Positions 23,041 through 35,400 of a stretch of DNA of 64,000 nucleotides are shown in pieces. Position 1 is the first letter of the stretch. Every line of letters begins with the position of its first letter. Source of the stretch: Castanea sativa (taxonomy: Eukaryota > Streptophyta > Magnoliopsida > Fagales > Fagaceae); assembly GCF_040712315.1 (NCBI RefSeq), contig NC_134019.1:37167873-37231872 (forward strand), read 5' to 3'. A model generated the notes under the pieces. That model was not told the DNA's origin. It ran no database searches and worked only from the letters and a program-made list of their open reading frames with translations. Position numbers and translations under genes: made by a program.

Positions 23041-24157
23041 AACAACAGGGTCTCATCGAGAAACCTGAGTCAATTTCCATCCTCTTTTGCTCTTCTTGGA
23101 GATCTCCTCAAAGCCTTCATGTTCCTTTCAAACTTAAATGGTTACAATTCTTCTCCCTCACCTCCGATTTAAAGGTTCGCTAAAAGAAAAGATTATTCAA
23201 AGGTGTGAAAGGAAAAAGACTCTAAGTGATTTAGTCACTTTTCTCTCTCTCCCTCTTTTTGTGAGTTTGCATTACTTATGTGTTTTGCTCTATTGTTTTG
23301 AGCCAGTCTGGTTTTTATGCATTACTTTATTTAACTTGTTTTTGTTTGTGTGTTTTTAGTTTTGCTTTATTTTGTTTTTCATAAAAATTAAAAAAAATGA
23401 AAAATAAAAAAAAATACAAAAACAATGTGTGTTTGTGTAAATTGGTACTTGTGTACCTTGGATGGCCATTGAAACAAAGTTTTCTAAACTTTATATCTCT
23501 TGTAGCTTAAATGAGCATCTCTATGCACAACTAAGCAAGTGAGCTTTGTGACTCGTGTTTGTGATGAGTAAGATTAAGTAATCTCTTATACTTAACATTC
23601 ATATAACTATTTTTTACGGGAATGACTAAAAAATCTCAAGAGAAAGGCATAAATAACAATCTCACCACTGTTGTCCACCAATCATGAAATGACATTTGTA
23701 TGCTTTAGCATAGCAAAAGTACAATGTCAAAAGCTAAACATAATTGAGTATTTCTTTTCTCTCTCTTATATGCCCATGCATGATATGCTTAATAAAAGAA
23801 AATATGCAAATAAATATTAAAGAAAAAAAGAATCAAAATGCTTTATATATGATTGCAAGTGTGTCTACTAGGAGATGTGGGAGTTATAGGATGTACCCCG
23901 AAGGTGATAGTCCCCCTCAAGCAGTTATGATCGTGTGTGTGAGTTTAAATTGATTTGCTCATATCTCAAATCATGATAACATGTAGACACTTATGCAATC
24001 TTGCGATATCTTTCACACATAACACTCAATATTCTTTTCTACTTTTGATATATGTGTAGGTACAATGTGATTTGGCCATCACAAGGAATACATGTGTTAA
24101 TGTATACCCACTAAACTGTCTTGACTTGTTTTTGAAATATAAAATTGGTTAGACTTA

Positions 24158-24202
<45 letters not shown>

Positions 24203-25098
24203 TTTGGATCTAAATGCTTGACATTTTTCTTAATTGAGAGATGTTTTTGAGAGCTAAAATTGTTGTTTGGATCTTTGGTTGAGTAGCATGCTTGATTGCA
24301 TTCATGTTTGTGTTTTTTCTTTTCTCAAAAAACTGTTTTAAGTAATCTTAACAGATTCTTGATACCTCTCGACAGCTAGGCTATTTATTGAGTTGTTCAG
24401 ATTCTTTTTACCGCAATCTCGACAGTTTCTCAATTCATTGAGAAAGTTTTTGTCTCCTCAATAGATGCTCGATAGCTTCTTGATCCATCGAGCCCCTTTT
24501 GCTATGGACATTTCTAGATAGCTCCTCAATAACTACTCGATAGCTATTTCTCGCTTTTTAATTCTTGACAGCGCTCGATCCATTAAGAAACTGGGATTCC
24601 TATATATGGAATCCGCATAACTTTTCTCTCATTTCTCCTCGATCTCTCTCGATAGTTTCAGAATTCTCACCTTCCCAAACTTCTCTCTCTCACTCCAAAT
24701 CACTTCCTAACTCTTTTTTCGGTCTAGAGATCACTTCCTCTCTCTGGTATAATTCACTTTCACTCCTTTATCATGCATTTCACTATTTTTGACCTAATTT
24801 TTGGGATTTTTGATAAACTTTGGGGTTTTTCAAAATTTTGGAGCTTTTGTGAAATTTTTTGGGATGGGTTCTTGTTTAAATGATTTAAAATCATCATGCA
24901 TTGCATCTCATTAACATTTTAATGATATTCTCATGCATAATAGATGTGTGCTATATATGTTGAATTGTTGTATGCTGTTAGGTTTGGATTGGGCTGAGCC
25001 CATGATACTTTTAAGTTTACATGTCACATGTTCATGTATCTTTCATGCATACGTACCTGCATTTTTCATCCCTCTCTTTCCTTCTTTTAGTCAGCATC
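23041..25098. other. F2 central spacer
   Basis: No gene. It holds a (GT)n run at about 24161-24199 and a TCGA-rich repeat cluster at 24360-24650, both at positions matching those of F1. Confidence 0.6.
24161..24199. repeat. (GT)n microsatellite in F2
   Basis: About 19 GT units. The matching F1 site (17363-17382, other strand) is GCGCGCGC followed by ACACACAC, so the tract differs in length and composition between sister elements. Confidence 0.9.
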
Positions 25099-26267
25099 AT
25101 GGCACCTAAGCTTAAATCCACTTCGTCTCGAAACCCTCTTCGTTCAGGGGCATCTTCCTCTGATCATTCTCCTTCTCATTTTCAGTTCCGTGATGATGAG
25201 AAAGCCTGTAAGGACTTCTCAGAGAATTTCTCTCGACGAGGCTTTCATTTGGAACGCCAAGTCATTTTGTCAAATTTTTTCGATACTGACCTTTCCACTG
25301 TCATCTACAGTAGGGGTTGGGAGTCACTGTGTGGCGTCCCGGTCACTTGTCTTTCCATGATCATACAAGAGTTCTACTCCAATATGCACAGATTCAATTA
25401 TTCAGTACCTCATTTTTCTACTTGTGGTCGAGGTACGCGCATTGTGGTCACTCCAAATATTGTATCGAGGTGCTCCATGTCCTGAGGGTGGCACATCCTG
25501 ACTACCTTGATTGTGAGCGTCTTAAGATTATGTTTAAAGACAAGCTTATGTCTCTATTCTGTGAGACTCCTTCTAATTGGGGTGATCGTCAAAACACCCG
25601 TTACTCAACCTTTGCTAGAGGTCCGAGGTTTCTAAGCATGGTGATGACTTTTGTTCTCCTTCCTTTGTCTCACTATAACTCTATCACAGAGCCCCGTGCT
25701 GAATTTTTGTTATCCCTCCTAGAGAACCTCTCTATTGACTTCCCTTCTCATTTCATCCTCTCCCTTATAGATGTCTATAAGGATATGGCGACCCATGATA
25801 AGCTCATCTTTCCTTCAGCTATCACGAGGATCCTTCACCATTTTTCTGTCTCCTTTCCCCTTTTCGATCATTTCCCTATCATATGTGCCATTGATGCGGC
25901 GACTGTCAGACGGAGTGAAGCCTAGCTTCGACCGAAGCAGCCACGGACTGAGACGGCGACACCTCCAGCTTCTTTAGCTCCATCCACATCTGCTCCTTCT
26001 TTCGCAGATGGTGTGACTCTTAAGGCGATTATGGTGCAGCTTCAGCGCATGGATGCTCACCTTGACACTTTCAACGATGAGTTGTGTCAGGTGAACACCT
26101 ATGTCGATCATATTGCACAACATCAGGCTTGCCTCGGTGGCTTCATTGAGTCGTCCACTCCTTCTCTAGAGACTTCTAAGGATGAGGATGTCGATGGTGG
26201 CTTTAATGGTAGTGATGCTAAGGATGGTGGTGCTAGCTCCTCCAGTGATGATGAGATAACTGCTTGA
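25099..26267 (+). pseudogene. F2 second ORF: putative plant transposon protein family
   Basis: ATG 25099 begins MAPKLKSTSSRNPLR. It shares with F1 RGWESLC, IQEFYSNM, HPDYLDCERLK, CETPSNWG, FARGPRFLSMVMTF and PLSHYNSITEPRAEFLLSL. A frameshift lies between about 25440 and 25490 (TRIVVTP... resumes as VLRVAHPDYL in another frame). An in-frame TAG at 25923-25925 stands exactly where F1 also has a stop, followed by a Ser/Pro linker, a short coiled coil (IMVQLQRMDAHLD) and an acidic tail. Likely the putative plant transposon protein family; role unknown. Confidence 0.65.
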
Positions 26268-26496
26268 TTTACTTGCCCTTTTTCATTCGTGACAAAAATG
26301 GAGAGTAGTTTTAGGTATGAGAGTAGTCATGTATTTAGGAGGAGAGTTAGCATAGGAGATTTTTGTTAAGGGGAGTGTCTGTACCCTGAGGGATGTAGTG
26401 AGCACTTATGTATCTTTTCTTTTCTTTATATTTTAGATACATTGTTCATGTGTCATTGGTCTTGTGACCACTTTGTGATAGCAAACCTTATATTCA

Positions 26497-26554
<58 letters not shown>

Positions 26555-26878
26555 AGGTTATTATTACTTTTTCACCTATCTCTTCATATGTTGTTTCCTT
26601 TTTCTCTTTATGCACATGCTTCTTATATATTGTATGCAATCTTTTAATTCTGTTTCATACTAAGATGCCGTGATGAGTTTTGTTTAAAGTGTTTCAGAAA
26701 TACAAGTTGTCAAAATCTTTCTTGCCATGAACTCTCTTATTGCAAAGTTCTTTAAGAGTTTGTATTAGAATAAATTTTATTGTATTCAGCAAGTGAGTAT
26801 GAGTTGAGTGATTTATGACTTCTCTCATATGTTCATTTGTTTATTGTGGTTTTGTCACAGATTGCCAGAGAGGGAAAT
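26268..26878. other. F2 3' untranslated region with (AT)n and polypurine tract
   Basis: An (AT)n run at about 26502-26552. 26867-26878 is the purine-rich tract GAGAGGGAAAT beside the 3' LTR. No gene. Confidence 0.65.
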
Positions 26879-27877
26879 TGTTAAGACATATGTGTTTCAT
26901 GTTAAGAACATATGTCATCATGTATTGGCTAATCCTTTGACAAAACACACTTTACTTGTAATTGGGTAGATCTAGGATATGTTTAATTCTTCAAGGAATA
27001 AGGTTTCAAGTTCAAGACTTAAAGCCATGGAAATCTATCCAAGAAACAAGTGAAGGAGTGTTGGTTTTTAAAACTCAACAACTAGCTCGACAGCTAGTAT
27101 CAATCGAGGTTTAAAAAGCTATTTAAACCCGATGCTTGACAGCTTCTTGATAGATAGGGTATCTATTGAGAATTAAGAAAGTCAAATTTTCAATTCTGAT
27201 TTTCATCCAATTCTTGAATAGATGTTTGGGTTTTCTTTTCTCACAACTCTAAACATATATAAGGATTGTTTTAAGAGCCGTCACAATTGATGCACATCAA
27301 TGCAAAAATTCTTCACCAGCATATTGTGAATCGGAGACATATGCTCTAGTTCATCTTTCTCTTGAAGAAGCTGCTGTGTTTGTACACCGTAGGGTTTTGT
27401 GACCAAGAAGTTTCATGATATTCATTGTGTGATGAACTGAAGAACTTTGCAGTCAACATCCTTCTCAAGTTGGTGATTAAGCTACGTACTGGGATTCGTG
27501 CATCTATTGGTTAGTCACGTATTGGGAGCCGTGCATTAGAAGGAGAGATTGTCACTATAGAATAAGTCCAATTGGGTATTGGGGTAAGGGTTCAACTATA
27601 AGTTAGTATAAGATACTAGGATTCCTTAATTTGTAGCCGCTTGTTGTGATAATAGTAAATTCTCAAGAGTAGTGACCTTAAAATCACCCGGTGGGGTTTT
27701 TGCCTTGAAAGTTTTCCCCATTCATAAACAAATCACCGTGTCAACTTTAATTTTTGCTACATTTTATTTTAGTTGATGATTTGTTTGTACAGCCACGTAT
27801 ATTGCTTGTTAATTTGATTAATTAACTAATAAATCAATTAATTCATCACAACGGGTCAATACATTCTTGGTCTATCA
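26879..27877 (+). repeat. F2 3' LTR
   Basis: 999 bp, direct repeat of 20269-21262, ends GGTCTATCA and is followed by target duplicate AAGGC. With the adjacent F1 LTR it forms a near-spacerless inverted repeat. Confidence 0.88.
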
Positions 27878-28928
27878 AAGGCAAAAATGTATTGACCCCT
27901 TGCAAATTAATTAATTACCCAAGTTAATTAATTAAATCAAATTACATGTAATAGTGTGGCAATACAAAAAAATCACCAAATTATCTAAATGCAGTGGAAA
28001 ATAAGTTTAACACAGGTGATTTGTTTATGAATGGGAAAAACCACCGAAGCAAAATCCCACCGAGTGATTTTAAGGTCACCACTCCCAAGAATCCACTATT
28101 ATTAATCACAAGTGGTTATAAGTATAAGGAATCTTATTAAACCCTTTTGCCTATCCTGAAATACCAACCTACAGTTGAACCCTTACCCTAATACCCAATT
28201 GGACTTGTATTGTAGCGGGAATCTTTCTTTTCAATGTACAAATCCAAGTACGTGACTAACTAATGATGCATGGATTCCAGTTTGTGACTAACTCCAGCAA
28301 CTTGAAAAGGTTGTTGGCTGTAAAGTTCTTCAGTTCATCAATTCATCAATAATGAAGATCAGGAAGCCCCTTAGTCACATAACGACGCAATAGCTTCTTC
28401 CTAGAGAATAATGAACTAAGGAACTTTCTGCATGTATTCTCTTTTTATTCCCATGTGACAGCCTTTAAAATAATCCTTGGTTACATAACGACACAATAGC
28501 TTCTTCCTAGAGAATAATGAACTAGGGAACTTTCTGCATGTATTGTCTTTATATTCCCATGTGACGGCCTTTAAATAATTCTTATATATGTCTGAGGTTG
28601 CGAGAAAAGAAACCCTATACAAATATACAAGCATGGACTGAAAATCAGATCTGGAAATTTTTATTTTGTAAGTCTCGATAGAAACAACATGTGTCGAGTT
28701 TTTGTCGAACTTTAACATTAAATCTCAATAGAACGGATTCTATCGAGACTTCAGTCGAGCTTTAGTGAACAACTCTTTCTTTACTTATTTCTTGGTCAGA
28801 TCTTCATGGGTTTAACACTTGACTTGAACACTTGTTACTAAAGTACTATACCCATTTTAGATCTACCAAATTACAAGTAAAGTGGATTTTATCAAAAGAT
28901 TAACCAATTACATAAAATATGTCTAATA
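27878..28928 (-). repeat. F1 5' LTR (main part) with internal tandem duplication
   Basis: Minus-oriented LTR, about 100 bp longer than its partner at 13721-14674 because 28370-28475 is tandemly repeated at 28476-28580 (106-bp period; shared ATAACGACRCAATAGCTTC). The outer end reads CTAATA instead of CTAACA. Confidence 0.83.
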
Positions 28929-29211
28929 GTTCTTAACATTCACATCAAATTTTGTGTTAATTACGATGAAGTTACATATGTCGTCTTTGCAAACCTTTTA
29001 ATTGGATTAATATATACTATATACTTTGATGTTGAAACTACAATTACCACTACTTCTAATTACTTTGCTTTCTCTACGGGCGTTTTGAGTGGATTGAAAG
29101 ACAAAATGAAAAAGGTTTTGTTAGACCTTACTTGGCTCATGAGTAAGCCCTTGAAACAGTTGCTTTCCCTTTGGGTTTTTTGAACAGAGAAAATTCAGTT
29201 TTGAAGTTAAG

Positions 29212-29635
29212 GTTATGTTTGGTAACAGTTTTTGTTTTCTATTTTTAAAAACTTGTTTTTGGGAATATAAAGAAAAACAATTTTTTTGTATTTTTGAAAT
29301 AAAAAACATTTTTGATTAACTAAAATTTAAAAGATAGTTTTTTAAAGAAAAAAATAGAAAATACTAAAATATGTTGTTACTAGGATTTGAACTCTAATGC
29401 TAACACATTAAATAAGACAAAATCATTAATTAAATGCGTGTTTTATTGACTTTTGAAAATTAAAAACTGAAAACAGCATTTTGCATGTTTTCAGTTTCTT
29501 TCACAAGTTGAGTTTTGAAAACAGTTTTTGTTTTCTGTCCATTTTGGGTTGTCAAATAAGTTTTTTCATCTTAAAAAAAGAAAATTGTTTTTGAAAACAA
29601 ATAATAAAGAGAAAAAATAGTTACCAAACATACTC
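29212..29635. mobile_element. PIF/Harbinger-like MITE
   Basis: 424 bp with terminal inverted repeats GGTTATGTTTGGTAAC and (reverse complement of the right end) GAGTATGTTTGGTAAC, flanked by TAA at 29209-29211 and 29636-29638. The TAA/TTA duplication is the PIF/Harbinger hallmark. The related spacer near 53020 lacks it. No ORF. Confidence 0.75.
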
Positions 29636-29707
29636 TAATATTTTTTCATTTTAATTTTTGGTAAGTGGAAACACGCTTACTTTACTAGGGACTTGAATGT
29701 CTACCGC

Positions 29708-29840
29708 CACTACAAAAAAAAAGGGTCTATAGCTGCGTTTTACCAGACCTATACTGGCAGCAATAGACCCTTGTAGGTCTATAGCCGCGTTTTTATAACC
29801 GCGGCTAAAGGTCAGACTTATAGCCGCGTTTTTAACCGGG
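29708..29840. mobile_element. CACTA-like terminal fragment
   Basis: Starts CACTACAAAAAAAA and carries sub-terminal TATAGCCGCGTTTTT repeats in both orientations, typical of CACTA (En/Spm) ends. The opposite CACTA terminus is missing. The related host sequence near 53100 lacks this insert. Confidence 0.65.
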
Positions 29841-30654
29841 TTAAGTTCCGGGTTTAGTTTTTTGCAAACCTTTTACACCATACAAATACTTTGAATAAGA
29901 ATTCAAAAGTATGGAAATGGAAGTCTCATTCTTAATCTTAAATATATTTTGACGCTGTGGACAAAAAATAATAATAATCTGCAGCAATTTTTAACAAAGA
30001 AGAGGACTTTGGCACCTATACCATCAGAGCCTTGAACAAAATTGGAAGTTTGATTCTTACTCATAAAATGATCTTGTGTCTTTGTTTTTCTTTTCTTTTT
30101 TTTCTTACTTCTTACACAGGCCTCACCTCCATTCAATTTGGTCTTAGGGATTTTTCTCTCCATCTTCGTGAAGGGAGATCAAACCAACTTTGAAAGGAGA
30201 TTAAACAAACTTTGAAATTGATCCATCGTTTGGAGTGGAAGCTTCACAGCTATATCATGATGTTAAATACACCCTAGTGGATGAGTTTCTCATCAATCAG
30301 TTTGTCTAAGAGTCAAACTTTGCTCATGTTAATCTTCTAAAGCGAGTTTCACTACCTTAATTAATGGATAATTAAGTAGGTTATGTCTGGGCTGGGAGCT
30401 AGAGAAGGTAGAAGATATATAGTTGCTGCTGTCTCAGGCTGTGTACTTGAAAGTAGGTGCTTGCCTCTTTGTGTACCTACTTTGATTCTGTAGAAATGTT
30501 GGGTTACTATGTTGATATAATCCAAATGGAAATCAATGAATACTGCCTCCTTGCACTTCTTTAGACATGACTGTTCCATTCTTGAGCAACCATAAGTCCA
30601 TAACACGGATTTGGTTAAAAATTTTATGAATTTAATAAGTACAAGGCCTAAAAT

Positions 30655-30985
30655 TGACTTGAAATGTCAATCCTCTAACTTTACATTTGTTCATTTTAGT
30701 GCTCTAATTTTTTAGTTTATTCAATTAAAGTTTTTCCTTCAACTTTTATTATATGTTGTGGTTAATTTTTCAATTTTTTAAAATTTTCTTCAAATTTTTT
30801 AAATTTAAAAAATTTAAAAATTTTCCATTATTTTTCCAAAAACTTTTAACAAAAGTTGACGGAAAAGCATTAATTGAATAAATCTAAAATTTAGAGGACT
30901 GAAATGAACAATGCAAAGTTAGAAGGCTGAAATGAATTCTAAAGAAACTTAAAGGGTGGGTTTTGCATTTCAATCTTAAAAATAA
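30655..30985. mobile_element. Inverted-repeat element (MITE-like)
   Basis: The left arm (CCTCTAACTTTACATTTGTTC, abbreviated) and right arm (GCAAAGTTAGAAGGCTGAAATG) are imperfect inverted copies around an AT-rich centre. A related half lies at 53985-54165. Superfamily not determined. Confidence 0.5.
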
Positions 30986-31000
30986 TTACGTTAGAATATA

Positions 31001-31843
31001 TGTTGTACAATTTTTAGACCCCTTTAAAACAATATGCTTAACCTAATATTATACTAAGTTGATTAACAAGATTTTTATTCAAGATTAGGTTTAGCACAAA
31101 TAACTATAAATAATAAAGCAGCGGGAAATATAAAGAACACAAAGATTTGATGACCCAGGAAAATCAAATTGGTAAAAAACCTGGGGAGGATTTAACTTAA
31201 CTATCCTCAAGGTAAAATAGATCCACTCTGAAAGAATTGAAGTTTGTATAATAGAACTTAGACCACTAATATCCTATTACTACCTCGAGTAACAAACTTA
31301 CTACCACGACCCCATGATAGCTTTGAGTCCACGGACTACTTCTTTCTTTGATCCATAGCAACCACAAGTTCTCTTACTTGTGACTTTCTTTAAATTCTTT
31401 AAGCAGCAACTGAAACAGTCACCAAACTCTTGACATGAATCTTGATCTTGATAACCCCAACTGTATATGAAGGTAAACACCTTTAGATCTCACAAGAGAT
31501 TCAACACACAGCACATCAAAGACTTCTAAAACGTAGCTAGAGTTTTTCATTTTATACTTGCAGTAAAACATAAAACCCTACATATCAAACTGGGTTTAGG
31601 TTGAGTTGGAAAACTCTGTAGAAAATTAATCTGCACGAAGTTCGATCGATCGAGTCTAATTTTCGATTGATCGAGCCTTGCAGATTTAGACCAATAAATC
31701 CTGCAATTACTTGATTTCAACTTTACAATTAAACACACTTTGAGCAACCTAAATCTAGACTCTAAGTTTTGATCATGGTTTGCCAACACATTACAAATTG
31801 AAGTTCTAATACATTTAGTTCCTAAAGTCTTAGAACCTAACCT
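31001..31843 (-). mobile_element. Probable solo LTR remnant
   Basis: About 840 bp absent from the related spacers. On the minus strand it runs from a degraded TAGGTTAGGTTCTAAG start to GTACAACA, with copia-LTR-like text (GCAGCGGGAAATATAAAG; CCTGGGGAGG on the plus strand). No internal region and no clear target duplication, so boundaries are approximate. Confidence 0.4.
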
Positions 31844-32165
31844 ATGTTATCAAAGAAAAAAAATTAACTAAGTTATTTACGTATTTGAGAATAGTTGAAC
31901 AAAAATAAAAAAGAAAAACAAAGGACAGAGTCACAAAACACAAAAAGACTCCTTAAACTTTGGGTCATTTTCAAAGAGGTCCTATAATTTCAATTTAACG
32001 CACTTCATTTGAGTGTGTAAACAAGCATCATCCCTTTCTTGTGTGAGGTTGTATCTCATTACCATCAAATTATGTCATTATGCAATGTGAGGTAGGCATG
32101 CACGGCTCATTTTATAAATATACGAGTTCTTCAGCATCACAACAATAGTTGTGGAGTGGTGTCAA

Positions 32166-32411
32166 TTCATAATAGGTCATAATAAATTAAATAAAATAAT
32201 AAAATATTATTCAAGATCCCACAACAACTAAAAACAAAAATGATGTGAAAATATTATAACATTTTGTTATGTCTCTAGACTTTCTCTAAATATTCATAAT
32301 AGGTCATAATAAATTAAATAAAATATTATTCAAGATCCCACAACAACTAAAAACAAAAATGATGTGAAAATATTATAACATTTTGTTATATCTCTAGACT
32401 TTCTCTAAATA
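32166..32411. repeat. Tandem duplication, 127-bp period
   Basis: 32166-32292 is repeated at 32293-32411. The second copy lacks 8 bp in the AATAAAAT run. The equivalent site near 58360 has one copy only, so the duplication is private to this spacer. Confidence 0.9.
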
Positions 32412-33501
32412 TCTTTTTGAACAAGTAATTTCTACTTTTATAGGACCGTGTTTGGCATGGGTTCCTAGCTAGATGGATCGTGGCTATCATGTACTAGTTG
32501 TAGACTTGTAGTCGATCTATTGGGTGTGTATTAGTGTATATGTATAGTTTTTTGTGGTAAATGTAATATTTATAGTTGAAGAATGTATATATATCCCAAT
32601 ATATCAATTAAATTTTAATATCATAAAATGTAACAAAAATAGAAACTAATAATTATGTGGTTTCTTTATTTATGAATTCTGAAAAGTTGCAAGTTTATGG
32701 TGGGTTGCCCTATATATAAGGTTATGTGATTCTAAAAATTAAACCATGAAATTTTCAATTTTATTAATATGAGTCTTATAATTTCCAAATTGTTGTAATT
32801 TGGAGTTTCGTAAGTCTTTTTTATATTTTGACCAATAAATAAATAATAAGAAATAAAAATAAAAATAAACCCAAAAATTCTCAAAAGTTATGTTGTGCTT
32901 GCAACATATTTCAATCCAAAATCCCAAGAACCCATTTATTTATATATTTTTTTTAATGTGAAAGTCAATTATATTATGTTGACAACTTGGGAAAGACTGG
33001 TCTGCTTTGGTCTAACCTATTTTTGACTTGAACCTGACTTGACCTGTACACAAGAGTTGAATCTAAAGCTTTGCTAGGTCTATGAACAACCAACCAAAGG
33101 GCATTAATTTGATATGGCTATGTTTGCTTCCACCAAATTTCCATAAGATATTAGACGATAATTTATTTTTTTCTGGAATAATAAGATAATAATTAACATT
33201 AAATCAACTAAGGAAATAAAATAAATAAATATCTTTTTCCATGTGGACAAAAAGGGCCTTACAAAATCATTCATAATTTTAATAACTAAATAAATAATTG
33301 CCCCGGTTTGCAAAGTAGCGTAAGAATTGTATTCTATTTCTCCAACTAGATAAATACTCAATTTATGTATTTATTTCTTTCATTATATTTTCTTTCTATT
33401 AACATCTTTTGGTCTTCGTTAACACACATGCATAGTGAATTTTAAAAACCGATTGATATCTTGGTCTAATGATAATGAACAAAAATTACAGAAGTGATAT
33501 A

Positions 33502-33504
<3 letters not shown>

Positions 33505-33549
<45 letters not shown>
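33505..33549. repeat. (AT)n microsatellite
   Basis: About 22 perfect AT units. Confidence 0.95.
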
Positions 33550-33553
<4 letters not shown>

Positions 33554-33773
33554 CACATGTATATATAATTTTTTTTTTTTCTTCTGAACAATTATTCAAT
33601 GAAAATAAGAAAAGAGTGAGGGACCCATCCCATTTGTCCTCTCTGCTTGAAGAACACGCATTTTATTTTTACCATATGTGATAATTTCATAATACCCTTG
33701 GATCTTATTCTGATGAATCGTTGATTAATAAAGTCACTCATATGTTCGTGACGCTCATCCTTTCTTCTTCTTC

Positions 33774-33776
<3 letters not shown>

Positions 33777-33833
<57 letters not shown>
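33777..33833. repeat. Poly(T) tract of about 57 bases
   Basis: Uninterrupted T run. The related site near 60030 has none. It could be the tail of a minus-oriented retroposon, but no LINE/SINE body or target duplication is seen next to it; its length is also uncertain in any assembly. Confidence 0.9.
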
Positions 33834-35400
33834 CTGTGTGTGTATGTGTGGAGAATCCACGTTAATCCTTATTATAAAGGTTTGTACTTTTTTTCAAGTT
33901 CTGACCAAAAATCGAGTACTATATTATTGTCAGGTATTTAAAAATAATAATAATGAGAATATTATGGCCCTGTTGAACTTTATTGTCTTGTTTATAATCA
34001 ACAGGCAATATTTATCGGAATTTTTTAAGACAACAATAAGTAAGTCGGCTTTTGCAGATTTTATAGCACAGATCTCGTATCAGAGCCAACCATCAACTCT
34101 AGGTAATCGAATGTAACACATTAAGTATGAAATTAAATGAGTTGTGGCATTGTGGTTGAACCGTTGAATCCTAGAGGGGGCAACCTAAAAGGCTACAAGC
34201 TAGATTAAAATAATTGATAGATGAGTGAAGCCACCAAAAAGAGAAAGGGCTACCACTGAGTCACTATCACTAGATTGAGCCATCATAGACATCGGCAGCA
34301 GAACAAGATAGTATGTTATGATTCTAATGTCCCACATGAATTAAGTGTAAGTTTAACCAAGTGTTTATAAGCTCTTGGACATCTTTTCTCTTGCAAGTCG
34401 GTTTTCAAATGTGAGTTCTACCCATGAGTTCCTAAAATTTGGTATCATATATACATCATATAAACAAATCAAAAAAAAAAAAAAAATTGCTCAAATATAT
34501 TACCTTGTAGTATCTTATTATAAAATTTTAAGTGTTAAGTTTTTTTTTTTTTTTAAATTCAAATATTTTTCAGATTAAAATTATATGTAAAATACAAGTT
34601 TATGAATTGGACACTAAATTAATAATATCTAGACTAATTTGCAAATTAGTCCCCTTAAAGTTTAAGGTAATTTTGATTTTATCCACTATAATTCAAAATT
34701 TGATCCATTTCCCTAACATTAGATATCATTTTGGATTTGCTCCCTTACGTCCACATAGGTTAAAGAGGTGGCGGTTAAATGTTAAATAAGCATACAATTT
34801 TAACAACTGGTCCAATTAAAACATGCCACATCATTTAAGAATACATGCCATTAGATAAAACTATTATTAACATTTACTATATTAAAAAAATTATGTTCAT
34901 TAAACATAATATTTTCATCTCTTCTCTCTCTTTCTTGGTTAGGTCAAGTTTTTGTGTGTTTGGGGCTGCTCAGCAACCGCCTGTGGTGGCCAAGCTTCAC
35001 GCTCTATGAATTAGGTCATGCTGTGATGTGGTGAAGCATTAGGTCCTATGAATGGGTTTTGGCAATAATTGAGTTCTGGCCTTCAGGATCCTTCTGGATC
35101 TTTGCAACAGCTTTGTGTAATTTGGTTCTTGTTGTAATGGAATTATAGAATTTTTTTTAAAAAATGCTGGTTTTAATTTGTGTAATTTGGTTTTTTTTAA
35201 TGTTTTTTTCTAAGATTTTTTTTTTTTTTGGGGGGAAATTTTCATTTTCTGGAAAATGTAAAAGGGCCCTCGATTTATATGTTTGTTTCCCAAAGAAATT
35301 TTAATTTTTTAAGAAACTGAGAAAGGAGGATTGGTTTTTGTGTTTGTTTTCTAAGAATTTTTTTTTTTTTTTTTTTATAGAAAATGAGAATAGGCACAGT

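Larger units (their letters stand above)
20269..27877 (+). mobile_element. F2: gag-only Copia-type LTR element, plus strand, nested in F1
   Basis: A 7,609-bp plus-strand element with LTRs of 994 bp (20269-21262) and 999 bp (26879-27877) starting TGTTA and ending TATCA. A degenerate PBS, gag (21334-23040), spacer, second ORF (25099-26267), polypurine tract GAGAGGGAAAT and the 3' LTR follow. It has the same family and organisation as F1, in opposite orientation and inserted nine bases inside the internal end of the F1 5' LTR. It is therefore younger than F1. No pol is seen. Confidence 0.87.
13721..28928 (-). mobile_element. F1: gag-only Copia-type LTR element, minus strand, split by F2
   Basis: Minus-strand element whose 3' LTR is 13721-14674 and whose 5' LTR is 20260-20268 plus 27878-28928, separated by the nested element F2. 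Its own length is about 7.6 kb. On the minus strand: 5' LTR, PBS TGGTATCAGAGC, a gag-like ORF with zinc knuckles (20188-18470), a long spacer, a second ORF (16401-15199), polypurine tract, 3' LTR. No protease, RT or integrase is visible, so it must have relied on enzymes from another element. It resembles the published class of gag-bearing non-autonomous LTR elements (TR-GAG). The host sequence on the two sides joins up when compared with the copy-B region near 57715. No clean target duplication is seen because the left side is a T run. Confidence 0.85.
28929..35400. other. Spacer block Q1 between duplicated gene blocks
   Basis: No convincing gene. The block is related to 52670-54170 and 57599-60300: shared phrases include TTGTTAGACCTTACTTG, GGCACCTATACCATCAG, GATGAGTTTCTCATCAATC and CCACCAAATTTCCATAAG. 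It contains several inserted elements listed separately. Short ORFs (for example 30361-30606 minus) are not conserved in the related blocks. Confidence 0.55.

Noticed and set aside
30361..30606. 81-codon minus-strand ORF as a gene
   Set aside because: The related spacer near 53585-53830 breaks the frame; no domain recognised.
33777..33833. Poly(T) tract as the tail of a LINE or SINE
   Set aside because: No retroposon body, promoter boxes or target duplication found beside it.
34088..34100. GTATCAGAGCCA resembling a Copia primer binding site
   Set aside because: No LTR precedes it and no partner LTR was found; too short to support an element.
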